Of a stretch of 60,219 nucleotides of DNA, positions 24,441 through 33,453 are shown piece after piece. The translations under genes and the position numbers were made by a program. The stretch is from Acidimicrobiia bacterium. Lineage in GTDB: Bacteria; Actinomycetota; Acidimicrobiia; IMCC26256; DASPTH01. Below the pieces are notes generated by a model. The model saw only the letters and a program-made list of their open reading frames with translations, was not told the DNA's origin and ran no database searches. The stretch is from positions 1 to 60,219 of the forward strand of contig JBBDHW010000046.1 in the NCBI GenBank assembly GCA_040880805.1. Direction: 5' to 3'. Position 1 is the stretch's first letter; each line of letters begins with the position of its first letter.

Positions 24441-25820
24441 TTGATAGACCGCTATGCGCCCCCCGAGATCGCCGATCTCTTCACCGACGAGGCCCGCTTC
24501 CGCACATGGCTGGAGGTGGAGATCCTCGCCTGCGAGGCCTGGGCCAAGCTCGGGGTGGTCCCGCCCGCCGACGTCGCCGCCATCCGCGAGCGGGCCGATT
24601 TCGATCTCGAGGCGATCCGGGCCCGCGAGGCGGTCACCGATCACGAGACCGCGGCGTTCGTCGACGTGGTGCAGGAGCGCATCGGTGGGCCGGCCGCGAA
24701 ATGGCTGCACTACGGCCTCACGTCGTACGACGTCGTCGACACTGCGATGGCCGTCACGCTCGTACGCGCGTGCGATCTCATTCTCGGCGCGGTCGACCAG
24801 CTCGAAGGCGCGATCGTGGCGCGCGCACGCGAACACCGCGACACCCCGATGGCGGGACGTACGCACGGTATCCATGCCGAGCCGATCACGTTCGGGAGCA
24901 AGCTCGCGCTCTGGGCATTGCAGCTCCGCCGCGACCGTGTCCGCCTCGAACGTGCACGTGAGTCGGTTGCCGTCGGCAAGGTGTCGGGTGCGGTGGGTTC
25001 GTACTCGAACGTCGACCCGCAGGTCGAGGCGTATGTGTGCGAGCAGCTTGGGCTCCGACCCGCGCCGTCCACGCAGGTGATCGCGCGCGATCGTCACGCC
25101 GAACTGCTCTACGCGTGCGCCTCGCTCGGCGCGTCGATCGAGTCGTTCGCTCTCGAAGTGCGGCATCTCCAGCGCACCGAGGTCGGCGAGGCCCAGGAAC
25201 CGTTTGCCACGGGCGCGCAGAAGGGTTCGAGCGCGATGCCGCACAAGCGCAACCCGTGGCGCTCCGAGCAGCTCTGCGGCCTCGCGCGAGTTCTCCGGGG
25301 CAACGTGCAGGCTGGGCTCGAGAACGTCGCGCTGTGGCACGAGCGCGACATGTCGCACTCGTCGGTCGAACGCATCGTGCTCACCGACTCGTTGATCCTC
25401 GCCTACTACATGACCGGCCGGTTCCGCGGCATCGTCGAAGGTCTCGTCGTGCACCCGGAGCGGATGCGCGAGAACCTCGACGCGTCGCACGGCCTCGTGT
25501 TCAGCGAAGCCGTGCTCCTTGCTCTGGTGGAGTCGGGTCTCGCGCGCGACGACGCGTACCGCTTGGTGCAGCAGGCTGCAACGCGCACGTGGGAACAGCG
25601 GCGCCCGTTCCGCGGGGTACTCGCGGAAGATTCGGAGATCACCGCGCACCTTTCAGCCGAGCGGCTCGACGACTGTTTCGACTTGCGTCGCGCGGTCGCG
25701 CACGCAACCCGCGCGGTCGACGCACTCGACGAGATGGAGGAGACGCAGCGGAGGCGTGGGCGGACGCCCGGGACGCCGGAGCGGAGTCGACCCGACATGG
25801 AGGAGGCCACCGACTCGTGA
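24441..25820 (+). CDS. purB: Adenylosuccinate lyase
   Basis: 459 residues. The catalytic signature is SSAMPHKRNPWRSEQLCGLA and the general-base region is GRTHGIHAEPITFGSKLALW; TSYDVVDTAMAVTLVR is also typical. It cleaves SAICAR and adenylosuccinate to give fumarate. I take TTG 24441 as start: AGGAGGAAG lies ten bases upstream and IDRYAPPEIADLF is the usual N-terminus. The last 28 or so codons are unlike the family because they read through repeat copy C, giving an Arg/Pro-rich tail. Overlaps purC by 4 bp (GTGA). Confidence 0.96.
   Translation: MIDRYAPPEIADLFTDEARFRTWLEVEILACEAWAKLGVVPPADVAAIRERADFDLEAIRAREAVTDHETAAFVDVVQERIGGPAAKWLHYGLTSYDVVDTAMAVTLVRACDLILGAVDQLEGAIVARAREHRDTPMAGRTHGIHAEPITFGSKLALWALQLRRDRVRLERARESVAVGKVSGAVGSYSNVDPQVEAYVCEQLGLRPAPSTQVIARDRHAELLYACASLGASIESFALEVRHLQRTEVGEAQEPFATGAQKGSSAMPHKRNPWRSEQLCGLARVLRGNVQAGLENVALWHERDMSHSSVERIVLTDSLILAYYMTGRFRGIVEGLVVHPERMRENLDASHGLVFSEAVLLALVESGLARDDAYRLVQQAATRTWEQRRPFRGVLAEDSEITAHLSAERLDDCFDLRRAVAHATRAVDALDEMEETQRRRGRTPGTPERSRPDMEEATDS
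25737..25792 (-). repeat. Interspersed repeat, copy C, inside purB
   Basis: 56-bp inverted copy of the family at 21380 and 24288, lying in the 3' end of purB and translated as TQRRRGRTPGTPERS. It is in frame and leaves only nine codons between it and the purB stop. Confidence 0.75.
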
Positions 25821-26704
25821 GCCATGTCGCGCTGCCCCATCACTACACGGGGAAGGTTCGCGAGCTCTACGAGGTCGGGTACGACCGCATGCTGGTGGTC
25901 GCGTCCGATCGCATCTCGGTGTTCGACGTGGTGCTCGGCGACACGATCCCCGACAAGGGCCGAGTGCTCACGGGGCTCTCGGCGTTCTGGTTCGACACAA
26001 CCGCGTCGATCGTGCCGAACCACCTCGTGTCGGCCGACCCCACGGACTTTCCGGAGACCGCCGGCCCGGATGTCGCGGGCCGGGCCATGCTCGTGCGCGC
26101 GGCGCGCCCGGTGCGGATCGAATGTGTCGCGCGCGGCTACCTGTTCGGATCGGCATGGCAGGATTATCAGCAGACAGGCTCCGTGCAGGGGCGCGCGATC
26201 CCGGCCGGTCTCGCTCGAGCCGAACGGTTGCCTACGCCGATCTTCACACCAACCACGAAGGCCGAGGAAGGTCACGACCTGCCGCTCTCCGACGCCGACG
26301 CTGCCGCGCTCGTGGGCGACGAGCGGTTCGAGCAGCTCCGCGACCTCACGTTGCGCGTGTACGAGTTCGGCGCGGAGCTCGCGGCGTCACGCGGGTTGAT
26401 CCTCGCCGATACCAAGCTCGAGTTCGGCACCATCGACGACCAGCTGCTCGTGATCGACGAGATGCTCACCCCGGATTCGTCCCGCTACTGGCCGGCCGAT
26501 GAGTACACAGTGGGTGGCTCGCCTCCTTCGTTCGACAAGCAGTACGTGCGCGATTACTACCTCTCGATCGGGTGGAAGCGCGAGCCACCGGCGCCGCCAC
26601 TGCCTGCAGCCGTGATCGAAGCGACGCGCTCGAAGTACGTGGAGGCCTACGAGCTCGTCACCGGCGTCAGCTTCGACGAGTGGCACGGAGCAGAGCAGTC
26701 ATGA
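25817..26704 (+). CDS. purC: Phosphoribosylaminoimidazole-succinocarboxamide synthase
   Basis: 295 residues, SAICAR synthetase. YTGKVRELYEVGYDRMLVVA and SDRISVFDVVLGDTIPDKGR form the ATP site; ECVARGYLFGSAWQDYQ and the late ILADTKLEFGTIDDQLLVID and DEMLTPDSSRYW motifs are diagnostic. It adds aspartate to CAIR. GTG 25817 overlaps the purB stop. ATGA overlap with purS downstream implies coupled translation through purQ. Confidence 0.97.
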   Translation: MSHVALPHHYTGKVRELYEVGYDRMLVVASDRISVFDVVLGDTIPDKGRVLTGLSAFWFDTTASIVPNHLVSADPTDFPETAGPDVAGRAMLVRAARPVRIECVARGYLFGSAWQDYQQTGSVQGRAIPAGLARAERLPTPIFTPTTKAEEGHDLPLSDADAAALVGDERFEQLRDLTLRVYEFGAELAASRGLILADTKLEFGTIDDQLLVIDEMLTPDSSRYWPADEYTVGGSPPSFDKQYVRDYYLSIGWKREPPAPPLPAAVIEATRSKYVEAYELVTGVSFDEWHGAEQS

Positions 26705-26961
26705 GATTCGAGGCCCGCATCGACGTCGCCCACCTCCCCGGTGTGCTCGACCCGCAGGGCGCAACGGTCGAGCGGGCGTTGCCGGCCCTCGGGTACACCA
26801 ACGTGAGTGAGGTGACGATCGCGAAGACGATCCGGCTGGTGCTCGACGCGCCGTCCGTCGACGCCGCACAGGAGCAGGTCGACGAGATGTGCAAGCGACT
26901 GCTCGCGAACCCGGTGATCGAGCAGTACACGATCGCGATCACCAAGTTGGTATCGGTATGA
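26701..26961 (+). CDS. purS: FGAM synthase subunit PurS
   Basis: 86 residues. FEARIDVAHLPGVLDPQGAT then VERALPALGYTNVSEVTIAK is the PurS pattern, a small dimer bridging PurL and PurQ in three-subunit FGAM synthase. Both ends overlap neighbours (ATGA with purC and with purQ). The small-PurL form used here agrees with a separate purS and purQ. Confidence 0.96.
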   Translation: MRFEARIDVAHLPGVLDPQGATVERALPALGYTNVSEVTIAKTIRLVLDAPSVDAAQEQVDEMCKRLLANPVIEQYTIAITKLVSV

Positions 26962-27644
26962 GTGTGCGGGTCGGAGTCGTGCTCTTTCCCGGTACCAACT
27001 GCGAGCTCGACGTTGCCTGGGCCGTCGAGCAGCTCGGCGGGGAGGCGGACATGCTCTGGCACGCCGACGCGACCGTCCGCGGAGTCGACGCCGTCGTCGT
27101 GCCCGGCGGGTTCGCGCACGGCGACTACCTGCGAACCGGTGCCATCGCGCGGTTCTCGCCGGTGATGGACGCGGTCACGGAGTTCGCCGCCGCCGGTGGC
27201 CCGGTCGTCGGCATCTGCAACGGGTTCCAGGTGCTCACCGAAGCAGGGCTGCTGCCGGGCGCGCTCCAGAAGAACGTCGGGCTCACGTTCCTGTGCGAGA
27301 CGGTGGAGCTCCGCGTGGAGACCAGCGCGTCGGTGCTCACCGGGCTGGCCGCGCCGGGCGACGTGCTCCGCGTGCCGATCAACCACTTCGAGGGCAACTA
27401 CGTGTGCGACCCCGACACGCTCCGCCGTCTGCGTGAAGAAGACCGCGTGGTGTTCCGCTACGTGCGCAATCCCAACGGCAGCCTCGACGACATCGCCGGG
27501 ATTGCCAACGAGGGCGGCAACGTCGTCGGCCTCATGCCGCATCCCGAGCGCGCCAGCAGCGCGCTCATCGGCTCCGACGACGGTTTGGTGTTGCTGCGTT
27601 CGCTGCTCACAGCGGCCTCTGACACTCGCGCCCTCAGCGCGTGA
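26958..27644 (+). CDS. purQ: FGAM synthase glutaminase subunit PurQ
   Basis: 228 residues, class I glutamine amidotransferase. VVLFPGTNCELDVAWAVEQL, the oxyanion segment VVPGGFAHGDYLRTGAIARF and the nucleophile in GICNGFQVLTEAGLLPGAL (Cys) are present; the His/Glu pair is in MPHPERA. It supplies ammonia to PurL. The 3' end overlaps the convergent small gene by 11 bp; purL resumes on the same strand 590 bp later. Confidence 0.96.
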   Translation: MSVRVGVVLFPGTNCELDVAWAVEQLGGEADMLWHADATVRGVDAVVVPGGFAHGDYLRTGAIARFSPVMDAVTEFAAAGGPVVGICNGFQVLTEAGLLPGALQKNVGLTFLCETVELRVETSASVLTGLAAPGDVLRVPINHFEGNYVCDPDTLRRLREEDRVVFRYVRNPNGSLDDIAGIANEGGNVVGLMPHPERASSALIGSDDGLVLLRSLLTAASDTRALSA

Positions 27645-28071
27645 TGCCGGCCTTCTTGAGCGTGTCGGCCGACACGCCGAGCTGTCGCCACGCGGCGTAG
27701 GAGATCCCCTTGCGCTCCGAGTACTTGCGGGCAGTCCGCACGAACGAATCCTCGAGGGCTGAGAGGTCGACCTTGGCGCCGAGCTGCGCGAGCTCGCCCT
27801 CGAGGTCCATACGCTCCTGGATCAGCTGGAGCCGCTGGAGTGCCGACGCGTTGGCGAGTTGGGCGGCGATCGCCGACAGGCGCTTCTTGATCGATTCCGG
27901 CGTGCGCTTGCGACCACGCCGGGGACGGTTCTTTTCGAGTGCTTCGAGGTAGACCTTCACGGCCCTGCCTTCGGCGCGGCCCTGTGCGAGGGCGGCCTTG
28001 TGTTCCGCGGTCATCTTGCGCGCCGGCTCCGTGCCTGAACGGAGAGTCGGCTTTGTGGTGCTCTTCGTCAT
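27634..28071 (-). CDS. Conserved-looking basic hypothetical protein
   Basis: 145 residues from ATG 28071, with GGGAG six bases upstream. A Lys/Arg-rich N-terminus with KKRLSAIAAQLANASALQRL and RPRRGRKRTPESIKK is followed by a helical middle and a C-terminal helix-turn-helix-like segment (YSERKGISYAAWRQLGVSAD then TLKKAGI). A small nucleic-acid-binding protein is plausible. It interrupts the purine operon on the opposite strand between purQ and purL, its start 163 bp from that of purL, giving a divergent promoter region. No family recognised. Confidence 0.75.
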   Translation of the reverse strand: MTKSTTKPTLRSGTEPARKMTAEHKAALAQGRAEGRAVKVYLEALEKNRPRRGRKRTPESIKKRLSAIAAQLANASALQRLQLIQERMDLEGELAQLGAKVDLSALEDSFVRTARKYSERKGISYAAWRQLGVSADTLKKAGITR

Positions 28072-28234
28072 GTTCTGCTCCCACGAATACGCCAATGAAT
28101 GCGAATGTTCCCTGCCTGATCTTTCACGGTATCAGGGCCGACCCGAATCTCGGCAATTCGTTGGAATCAGGTTCTGACAAAGCGGAAATGCCGCCCGCGA
28201 TTAGCATGCGCCGTCTCCATTTCTGTAGGCGGCG

Positions 28235-30580
28235 ATGACCACCACCGAGCCCCAACACCTGAAACCCCAACACCTGAGACTTGGTCTCACCGACGACGAG
28301 CTCTCCGAGATCGTCGGCTTGATCGGGAGGGAACCCACCGAGGTCGAGCTCGCGATGTACGCGGTGATGTGGTCGGAGCACTGCTCGTACAAGTCGTCGA
28401 TCGTCTACCGGCGCCGCTTCCCGACCACCGCGCCGTGGGTGCTCGTCGGCCCCGGTGAAGGCGCAGGTGTGATCGACGTGGGCGATGGCCTGGCCGTGGC
28501 GCTGCGGATCGAGAGCCACAACCACCCGTCCGCGGTCGAGCCGTACGAAGGCGCGGCCACCGGCGTCGGCGGGATCATCCGCGACGTCTTCTCGATGGGC
28601 GCTCGCCCCATTGCCCTCATGGACCCGCTGCGCTTCGGGCCGCTCGACGACGCACGCACCCGCTATCTCTTCGAACGGGTCGTGGCCGGCATCAGCGGCT
28701 ACGGCAACGCCGTGGGTGTACCCACGGTGGGCGGCGAGGTGGTGTTCGACGACTGCTACCGCGACAACCCGCTCGTCAACGTGCTGTGCCTCGGGTTGCT
28801 CCCCCGTGAGCGCCTCGTGCTCGCGAAGGCCGAAGGTGAGGGGAACCTGGCGGTTCTGATCGGGTCGTCCACAGGGCGCGACGGCATCGGCGGCGCGAGC
28901 GTGTTGGCGTCGGCCGGGTTCGAGGTCGGGTCGGAGGCCAAGCGCCCTTCGGTGCAGGTCGGCGACCCGTTCGAGGAGAAGCGGCTCATCGAGGCCACTC
29001 TCGAGTTGCTCGACGCAGGCCTCGCGGTCGGGGTGCAGGATCTCGGTGCCGCGGGCATCTCGTGCGCGGCGTCGGAGACCGCGGCCAAGACCGGCGCGGG
29101 GATGGACGTCGACATCGCGCGCGTCGCGAAGCGGGAGCCGGGCATGAACCCGGTCGAGGTGATGACGTCGGAGAGCCAGGAGCGCATGCTCGCGATCGTC
29201 ACGCCGTCGAACCTCGACGCGGTGCTCGGCCTGTGCAAGCGATGGGAGGTTCGCGCGACCGTCATCGGGCGCGTCACCGACACCGCGCGCTTCCGCGTGT
29301 ACGACGGCCTGTTCGACGCGCTCGGTGTGCCCGGTGGGAATCCCACACCCCCGCGCGGCGACGCCCCGCCGGAGATTTCCTCGGATCGCGAGCCCATCGC
29401 CGACGTGCCGGTCGCGAGCCTCGGCGACGGCCCGGTGTACCGCCGGCCGCTCGCACCACCGGGCGACCTCGCGGCCCGTCAGGCGGCCGATCCCGCGCCC
29501 GAGCTCGCGAAGCGCGTTCCCGAGGGCACCGACCTCTCCACCGAGCTGCTCGCCCTGCTGGGGATGCCGACGATCGCGGACAAGTCGTGGGTGTACCGGC
29601 AGTACGACCATCAGCTGTTCTTGAACACCGTCGTGGGTCCGGGCGCGGATGCCACCGTGCTCCGGCTGAAGGGCACGAACCGGGGGCTCGCGCTCACCAC
29701 TGACGGCAACGCGCGTTTCTGCGCGCTCGATCCGAGAACGGGTGCGCGACTCGCCGTGATCGAGGCCGCCCGCAACCTCGCGTGTGTCGGGGCCGAGCCA
29801 CGCGCGCTCGTGAACTGCCTCAACTTCGGCAACCCCGAGCACGAGGAGGTGATGTGGCAGTTTGCCGAGGTCACCGAGGGAATGAGCGAGGCGTGTGAGG
29901 CACTCGGCATCCCCGTGATCGGCGGCAACGTGAGCTTCTACAACGAATCGCGCGGGCGCGACATCGATCCCACGCCGGTCGTCGGTCTCGTCGGCGTCGT
30001 GCACGGGCTCGACGCGGTGCCACCCCCACCCGCGCTGCACGCCGGATCGCGCATCGTCGTGCTCGGTGACACCCGCGCGGAGCTGGGGGGGTCGGAATGG
30101 GCGGGCCGTCACGCACTGCGCGACGGCGTTCCCCCCGTCGCCGACCTCGCCGCGGCGGTCGTGCTCCACGAGTTGGTCGCCGCGCTGGTGCGCGACCACA
30201 CCGTCGACGGCGTGCACGACTGCTCCGAAGGAGGGCTCGCGGTCGCGCTGGCCGAAATGGCGATCGCGGGCGAGTGTGGCGCAGAGGTGACCCTCGCAAC
30301 CGATCTGGTCCCCGCGCTCGCGTGGTTCTCCGAGTCGGCGTCGCGGGTGGTGCTGTCGGCCGGTACGGACCGGATCGGCGAGGTGCTCGGCCGTGCCAGG
30401 AGTGCGGGCGTTCCTGCTGCCGACATCGGAATCGCGGAGGGCGACCGCCTGATCTCCCCTGATTTCGACGTCGCGCTCGCCGATGCCACTGACGCATGGC
30501 GCAACGCAATCCCTCGCGCACTCGGACGCATCGACCAGCTCACTCCACCGATGCCGCCATCCGCGATACTGGAGCAGTAA
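28235..30580 (+). CDS. purL: FGAM synthase large subunit PurL
   Basis: 781 residues, the small form that works with PurS and PurQ. MWSEHCSYKSSIVYRRRFPT holds the catalytic His, LRIESHNHPSAVEPYEGAAT and GVGGIIRDVFSMGARPIALM the substrate loop, and the second half (DGNARFCALDPRTGARLAVI, EARNLACVGAEPRALVNCLN) repeats the AIR-synthase-like fold, ending with CSEGGLAVALAEMAIAG. It converts FGAR to FGAM. ATG 28235 sits in an AT-richer leader, likely a promoter. The stop TAA shares a base with the purF ATG. Confidence 0.97.
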   Translation: MTTTEPQHLKPQHLRLGLTDDELSEIVGLIGREPTEVELAMYAVMWSEHCSYKSSIVYRRRFPTTAPWVLVGPGEGAGVIDVGDGLAVALRIESHNHPSAVEPYEGAATGVGGIIRDVFSMGARPIALMDPLRFGPLDDARTRYLFERVVAGISGYGNAVGVPTVGGEVVFDDCYRDNPLVNVLCLGLLPRERLVLAKAEGEGNLAVLIGSSTGRDGIGGASVLASAGFEVGSEAKRPSVQVGDPFEEKRLIEATLELLDAGLAVGVQDLGAAGISCAASETAAKTGAGMDVDIARVAKREPGMNPVEVMTSESQERMLAIVTPSNLDAVLGLCKRWEVRATVIGRVTDTARFRVYDGLFDALGVPGGNPTPPRGDAPPEISSDREPIADVPVASLGDGPVYRRPLAPPGDLAARQAADPAPELAKRVPEGTDLSTELLALLGMPTIADKSWVYRQYDHQLFLNTVVGPGADATVLRLKGTNRGLALTTDGNARFCALDPRTGARLAVIEAARNLACVGAEPRALVNCLNFGNPEHEEVMWQFAEVTEGMSEACEALGIPVIGGNVSFYNESRGRDIDPTPVVGLVGVVHGLDAVPPPPALHAGSRIVVLGDTRAELGGSEWAGRHALRDGVPPVADLAAAVVLHELVAALVRDHTVDGVHDCSEGGLAVALAEMAIAGECGAEVTLATDLVPALAWFSESASRVVLSAGTDRIGEVLGRARSAGVPAADIGIAEGDRLISPDFDVALADATDAWRNAIPRALGRIDQLTPPMPPSAILEQ

Positions 30581-32055
30581 TGGATCCGGGATACGGGCAC
30601 GCCTGCGGGGTATTCGGCGTCTACACGCCGGGTCAGGCCGTCGCGCAGATCACCTATCACGGCCTGTACGCGCTCCAACACCGGGGTCAGGAGTCGGCCG
30701 GGATCGCCGTGAGCGACGGGCAGACCATCACCGTCGTGAAAGACATGGGCCTCGTCACGCAGGTCTTCGACGAGCACAACCTGGCGCCGCTCGACGGCCA
30801 CCTCGCGATCGGGCACGTGCGCTACTCCACCACCGGTTCGAGTACCTGGCGCAACGCGCAACCCGTCTACCGCGAGATTGGTGACGCCGGCTTCGCGCTC
30901 GGACACAACGGCAACCTCACGAACACCGCGGTGTTGGCCGAGCAGCTGGGGATGCTCCCGGGAATGCTCACCGCCGATAGCCGCCTCGATTCCACCACCG
31001 ACTCGGCACTCGTAGCGGAGCTCATCGCCACCGAGTGGCCTTCGGAGCCGCGTTCGGACGGTCGCGACCTCGAGCTCGCGCTCGAGCGTGTCCTCCCGCG
31101 CTTGGAAGGTGGCTTCTCGTTCGTGATGATGGACGACGCCCACCTCATCGGTGTGCGCGACCGTCATGGCATCTGGCCGCTCGTACTCGGCCGGCTCGGT
31201 GATGCCGGCTGGGTGCTCGCGAGCGAGACGCGCGCGCTCGACATCGTGGGCGCGCACTTCGTGCGCGAGGTGGAGCCGGGCGAAGTGCTCATCGTCGACG
31301 CCACCGGCCTGCACTCGCGCCGGTTCGCCGACCCCGATCCCAAGCTCTGCCTGTTCGAGTTCGTGTACTTCGCCGGACCCGACACCATGCTGTACGGCCG
31401 CAACGTGCACGCCGCTCGCCAGCGCATGGGCGAGGAGCTGGCGCGCCAATCGCCGGTTCCGGCCGACATGGTGATGCCGGTTCCGGAGTCGGGCATTCCC
31501 GCCGCGCAGGGCTTCGCGCGCGCCGCCGGCATTCCGTACGGCGACGGCCTGGTCCGCAATCGCTACGTCGGGCGTACCTTCATCCAGCCCAACCAGCAAG
31601 CGCGCGACGAGATGGTGCGGCTCAAGTTCAACCCGCTCTCCGAGAACATCCGTGGGAAGCGCCTCGTCGTCGTCGAGGATTCGATCGTGCGCGGCACCAC
31701 CACCCGGCAACTCGTCGCCATGCTGCGCGAGGCCGGCGCGGCCGAGGTGCACTTCCGCGTGTCGTCGCCGCCGTACCGCTGGCCGTGCTTCTACGGCCTC
31801 GATACCGGTCGCCAGTCCGAGCTGCTCGCAGCCGACCTCTCGGTCGGCGAGATTCGCGACTTCCTCGGCGTCGACTCACTGGCGTACCTCGACCTCGACC
31901 GGCTCGTCGCCGCCACCGGCGCGTCGCCTACCTCGTTCTGTACCGCGTGCCTGTCGGGCACCTACCCGGTTCCAATCCCCGAGTTCCCGACTGTGGACTC
32001 CAAGCTCGTCCTCGAGCTGGAACCCGAACCCCGCTCCACGCTCGCCGATCGATGA
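30580..32055 (+). CDS. purF: Amidophosphoribosyltransferase
   Basis: 491 residues. A short propeptide (eight residues) precedes the Ntn nucleophile Cys9 in HACGVFGVYTPG. The glutaminase half includes HRGQESAGIAVSD and GHNGNLTN; the PRTase half has VVVEDSIVRGTTTRQLVAML (PRPP loop) and ends with cysteines (SFCTACLSGTYP) that fit the 4Fe-4S type. It makes phosphoribosylamine, the first committed purine step. The start overlaps the purL stop by one base. Confidence 0.97.
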   Translation: MDPGYGHACGVFGVYTPGQAVAQITYHGLYALQHRGQESAGIAVSDGQTITVVKDMGLVTQVFDEHNLAPLDGHLAIGHVRYSTTGSSTWRNAQPVYREIGDAGFALGHNGNLTNTAVLAEQLGMLPGMLTADSRLDSTTDSALVAELIATEWPSEPRSDGRDLELALERVLPRLEGGFSFVMMDDAHLIGVRDRHGIWPLVLGRLGDAGWVLASETRALDIVGAHFVREVEPGEVLIVDATGLHSRRFADPDPKLCLFEFVYFAGPDTMLYGRNVHAARQRMGEELARQSPVPADMVMPVPESGIPAAQGFARAAGIPYGDGLVRNRYVGRTFIQPNQQARDEMVRLKFNPLSENIRGKRLVVVEDSIVRGTTTRQLVAMLREAGAAEVHFRVSSPPYRWPCFYGLDTGRQSELLAADLSVGEIRDFLGVDSLAYLDLDRLVAATGASPTSFCTACLSGTYPVPIPEFPTVDSKLVLELEPEPRSTLADR

Positions 32056-32068
32056 CACGCGTGGCCGC

Positions 32069-32148
32069 GTGAGCGGCAGGGGAGCGAGCGACCACGAGCC
32101 GGGTATCCCGGCTCGTAGCGAGCGAGCCGAGAGTCAGGAGCCGCTCAC
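32069..32148 (+). repeat. Nested palindromic (REP-like) element at the purM 5' end
   Basis: The outer arms GTGAGCGGC (32069-32077) and GCCGCTCAC (32140-32148) are inverted repeats enclosing a perfect 10-bp hairpin ACGAGCCGGG-TAT-CCCGGCTCGT (32094-32116) and several GAGCGAGC-type motifs. It fills the purF-purM junction and is read as the first residues of purM. A partial copy of the hairpin core is seen at 34334-34355. Confidence 0.8.
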
Positions 32149-33169
32149 GTACGCGGATGCGGGCGTCGACATCGGAGCCGGCGAGCGCGCGGTCGAGCTC
32201 ATCAAAGGGCACGTGCGTTCCACGCTGCGGCCGGAAGTGGTCGGCGACATCGGCGGTTTCGGCGGGCTCTTCGCGTACGAGCCACGCGGGATCCGCGACC
32301 CGATCCTCGTGTCGTCGACCGACGGCGTCGGCACCAAAACGCTGATCGCGCGGCTCATGGCGAAGTACGACACGATCGGTATCGACCTCGTCGCAGGTTG
32401 CGTCGACGACATCGCGGTGCAGGGCGCGGAACCGCTGTTCTTCCTCGACTACATCTCGATCGGCAAGGTGGTCGAGCAGATCGTCGCCGACATCGTGGCG
32501 GGTGTCGCGCACGGGTGCCGCACCGCGGGGTGCGCGCTGCTCGGCGGGGAGATGTCGGAGCACGACATCATGGAACCGGGCGAGTTCGACCTCGTCGGGT
32601 TCGCGGTCGGCGTGGTCGAGCGTGGTCGGATCCTGCCGTCCGGTGTGCGGCCGGGCGACGTCATCGTCGGCATGGCGAGCCCGGGGCTGCGCCAGAACGG
32701 CTACACGCTGGCCCGCAAGGCGCTGCTCGAGCGGGCCGGCCGTCGCCTCGACGAACCCGCGTGGAAGGGGGCGCACCACTCGCTCGGCGACGAGTTGCTC
32801 CGCCCGAGCGTGATCTACTCGCCGGCGATGCGAAAGCTGCGCGAGCGGGTCCCGGTCCACGCGTTCGCGCACGTCACCGGAGGCGGGATCCCGGCGAATC
32901 TCGCGCGTGTCCTGCCGCAACACTGTGACGCGCGCGTCGCGCGCGGAACGTGGGACGAGCCGCGCATCTTCGCCGAGGTGCAGCGCGCCGGGAATGTCGC
33001 GGACTCGGAAATGGAGCACGTGTTCAATCTCGGCCTGGGCATGCTCGCCGCGGTTGCTGCGAACGACCGATTGGATACGCTGGACCTCATACGTTCGGCC
33101 GGGCACGATGCGTGGCTCGTCGGGGAGATTGTGGAGGGTCGGGGGCGGGTAACGATCACACCTCCATAG
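32069..33169 (+). CDS. purM: Phosphoribosylformylglycinamidine cyclo-ligase
   Basis: 366 residues from GTG 32069. Family-like sequence begins at about residue 27 (LTYADAGVDIGAGERAVELI); SSTDGVGTKTLIARLMAKYD, GCALLGGEMSEHDIMEPGEF and FAHVTGGGIPANLARVLPQH are diagnostic. It closes FGAM to AIR. The first 26 residues come from a palindromic repeat; no in-frame ATG, GTG or TTG lies between the repeat and the conserved N-terminus, so the repeat probably supplies the start. The gene is 13 bp after purF. Confidence 0.93.
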   Translation: MSGRGASDHEPGIPARSERAESQEPLTYADAGVDIGAGERAVELIKGHVRSTLRPEVVGDIGGFGGLFAYEPRGIRDPILVSSTDGVGTKTLIARLMAKYDTIGIDLVAGCVDDIAVQGAEPLFFLDYISIGKVVEQIVADIVAGVAHGCRTAGCALLGGEMSEHDIMEPGEFDLVGFAVGVVERGRILPSGVRPGDVIVGMASPGLRQNGYTLARKALLERAGRRLDEPAWKGAHHSLGDELLRPSVIYSPAMRKLRERVPVHAFAHVTGGGIPANLARVLPQHCDARVARGTWDEPRIFAEVQRAGNVADSEMEHVFNLGLGMLAAVAANDRLDTLDLIRSAGHDAWLVGEIVEGRGRVTITPP

Positions 33170-33238
33170 CTCCGACACCGGACGGAAGCTGATAACCTGC
33201 ACATTCGGGACTGTTCCCCCAAAACCCAGGAGTTCCAC

Positions 33239-33445
33239 ATGGCGCAGAACGATGCTCCGGAACCTGAGCAGTTGCTGACGCCCTCCGAGGTCGCTGCCAT
33301 GTTCCGGGTGAACCCCAAGACCGTCACGCGCTGGGCGCGGGCGGGCAAGATCTCCGCCATCCGCACCCTCGGCGGACACCGGCGCTTTCGCGCATCGGAG
33401 ATCCGCAAGTTCCTCGACCAGGTCGACGAGTCCACCGAGCTCTGA
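33239..33445 (+). CDS. bldC: BldC-like developmental regulator
   Basis: 68 residues, a single MerR-type winged helix: LLTPSEVAAMFRVNPKTVTR then WARAGKISAIRTLGGHRRFR. This is the BldC pattern; BldC binds direct repeats cooperatively and controls development in Streptomyces. It has no effector domain. CAGGAG precedes ATG 33239. Position behind purM is commonly seen in Actinobacteria. Excisionase-like annotation is possible but the GGHRRF motif and context favour BldC. Confidence 0.92.
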   Translation: MAQNDAPEPEQLLTPSEVAAMFRVNPKTVTRWARAGKISAIRTLGGHRRFRASEIRKFLDQVDESTEL

Positions 33446-33453
33446 CTGCCGTT

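Noticed and set aside
33239-33445. Excisionase of a mobile element
   Set aside because: Small MerR-like excisionases look similar, but the BldC motif and the position behind purM argue for BldC, and no integrase is near.
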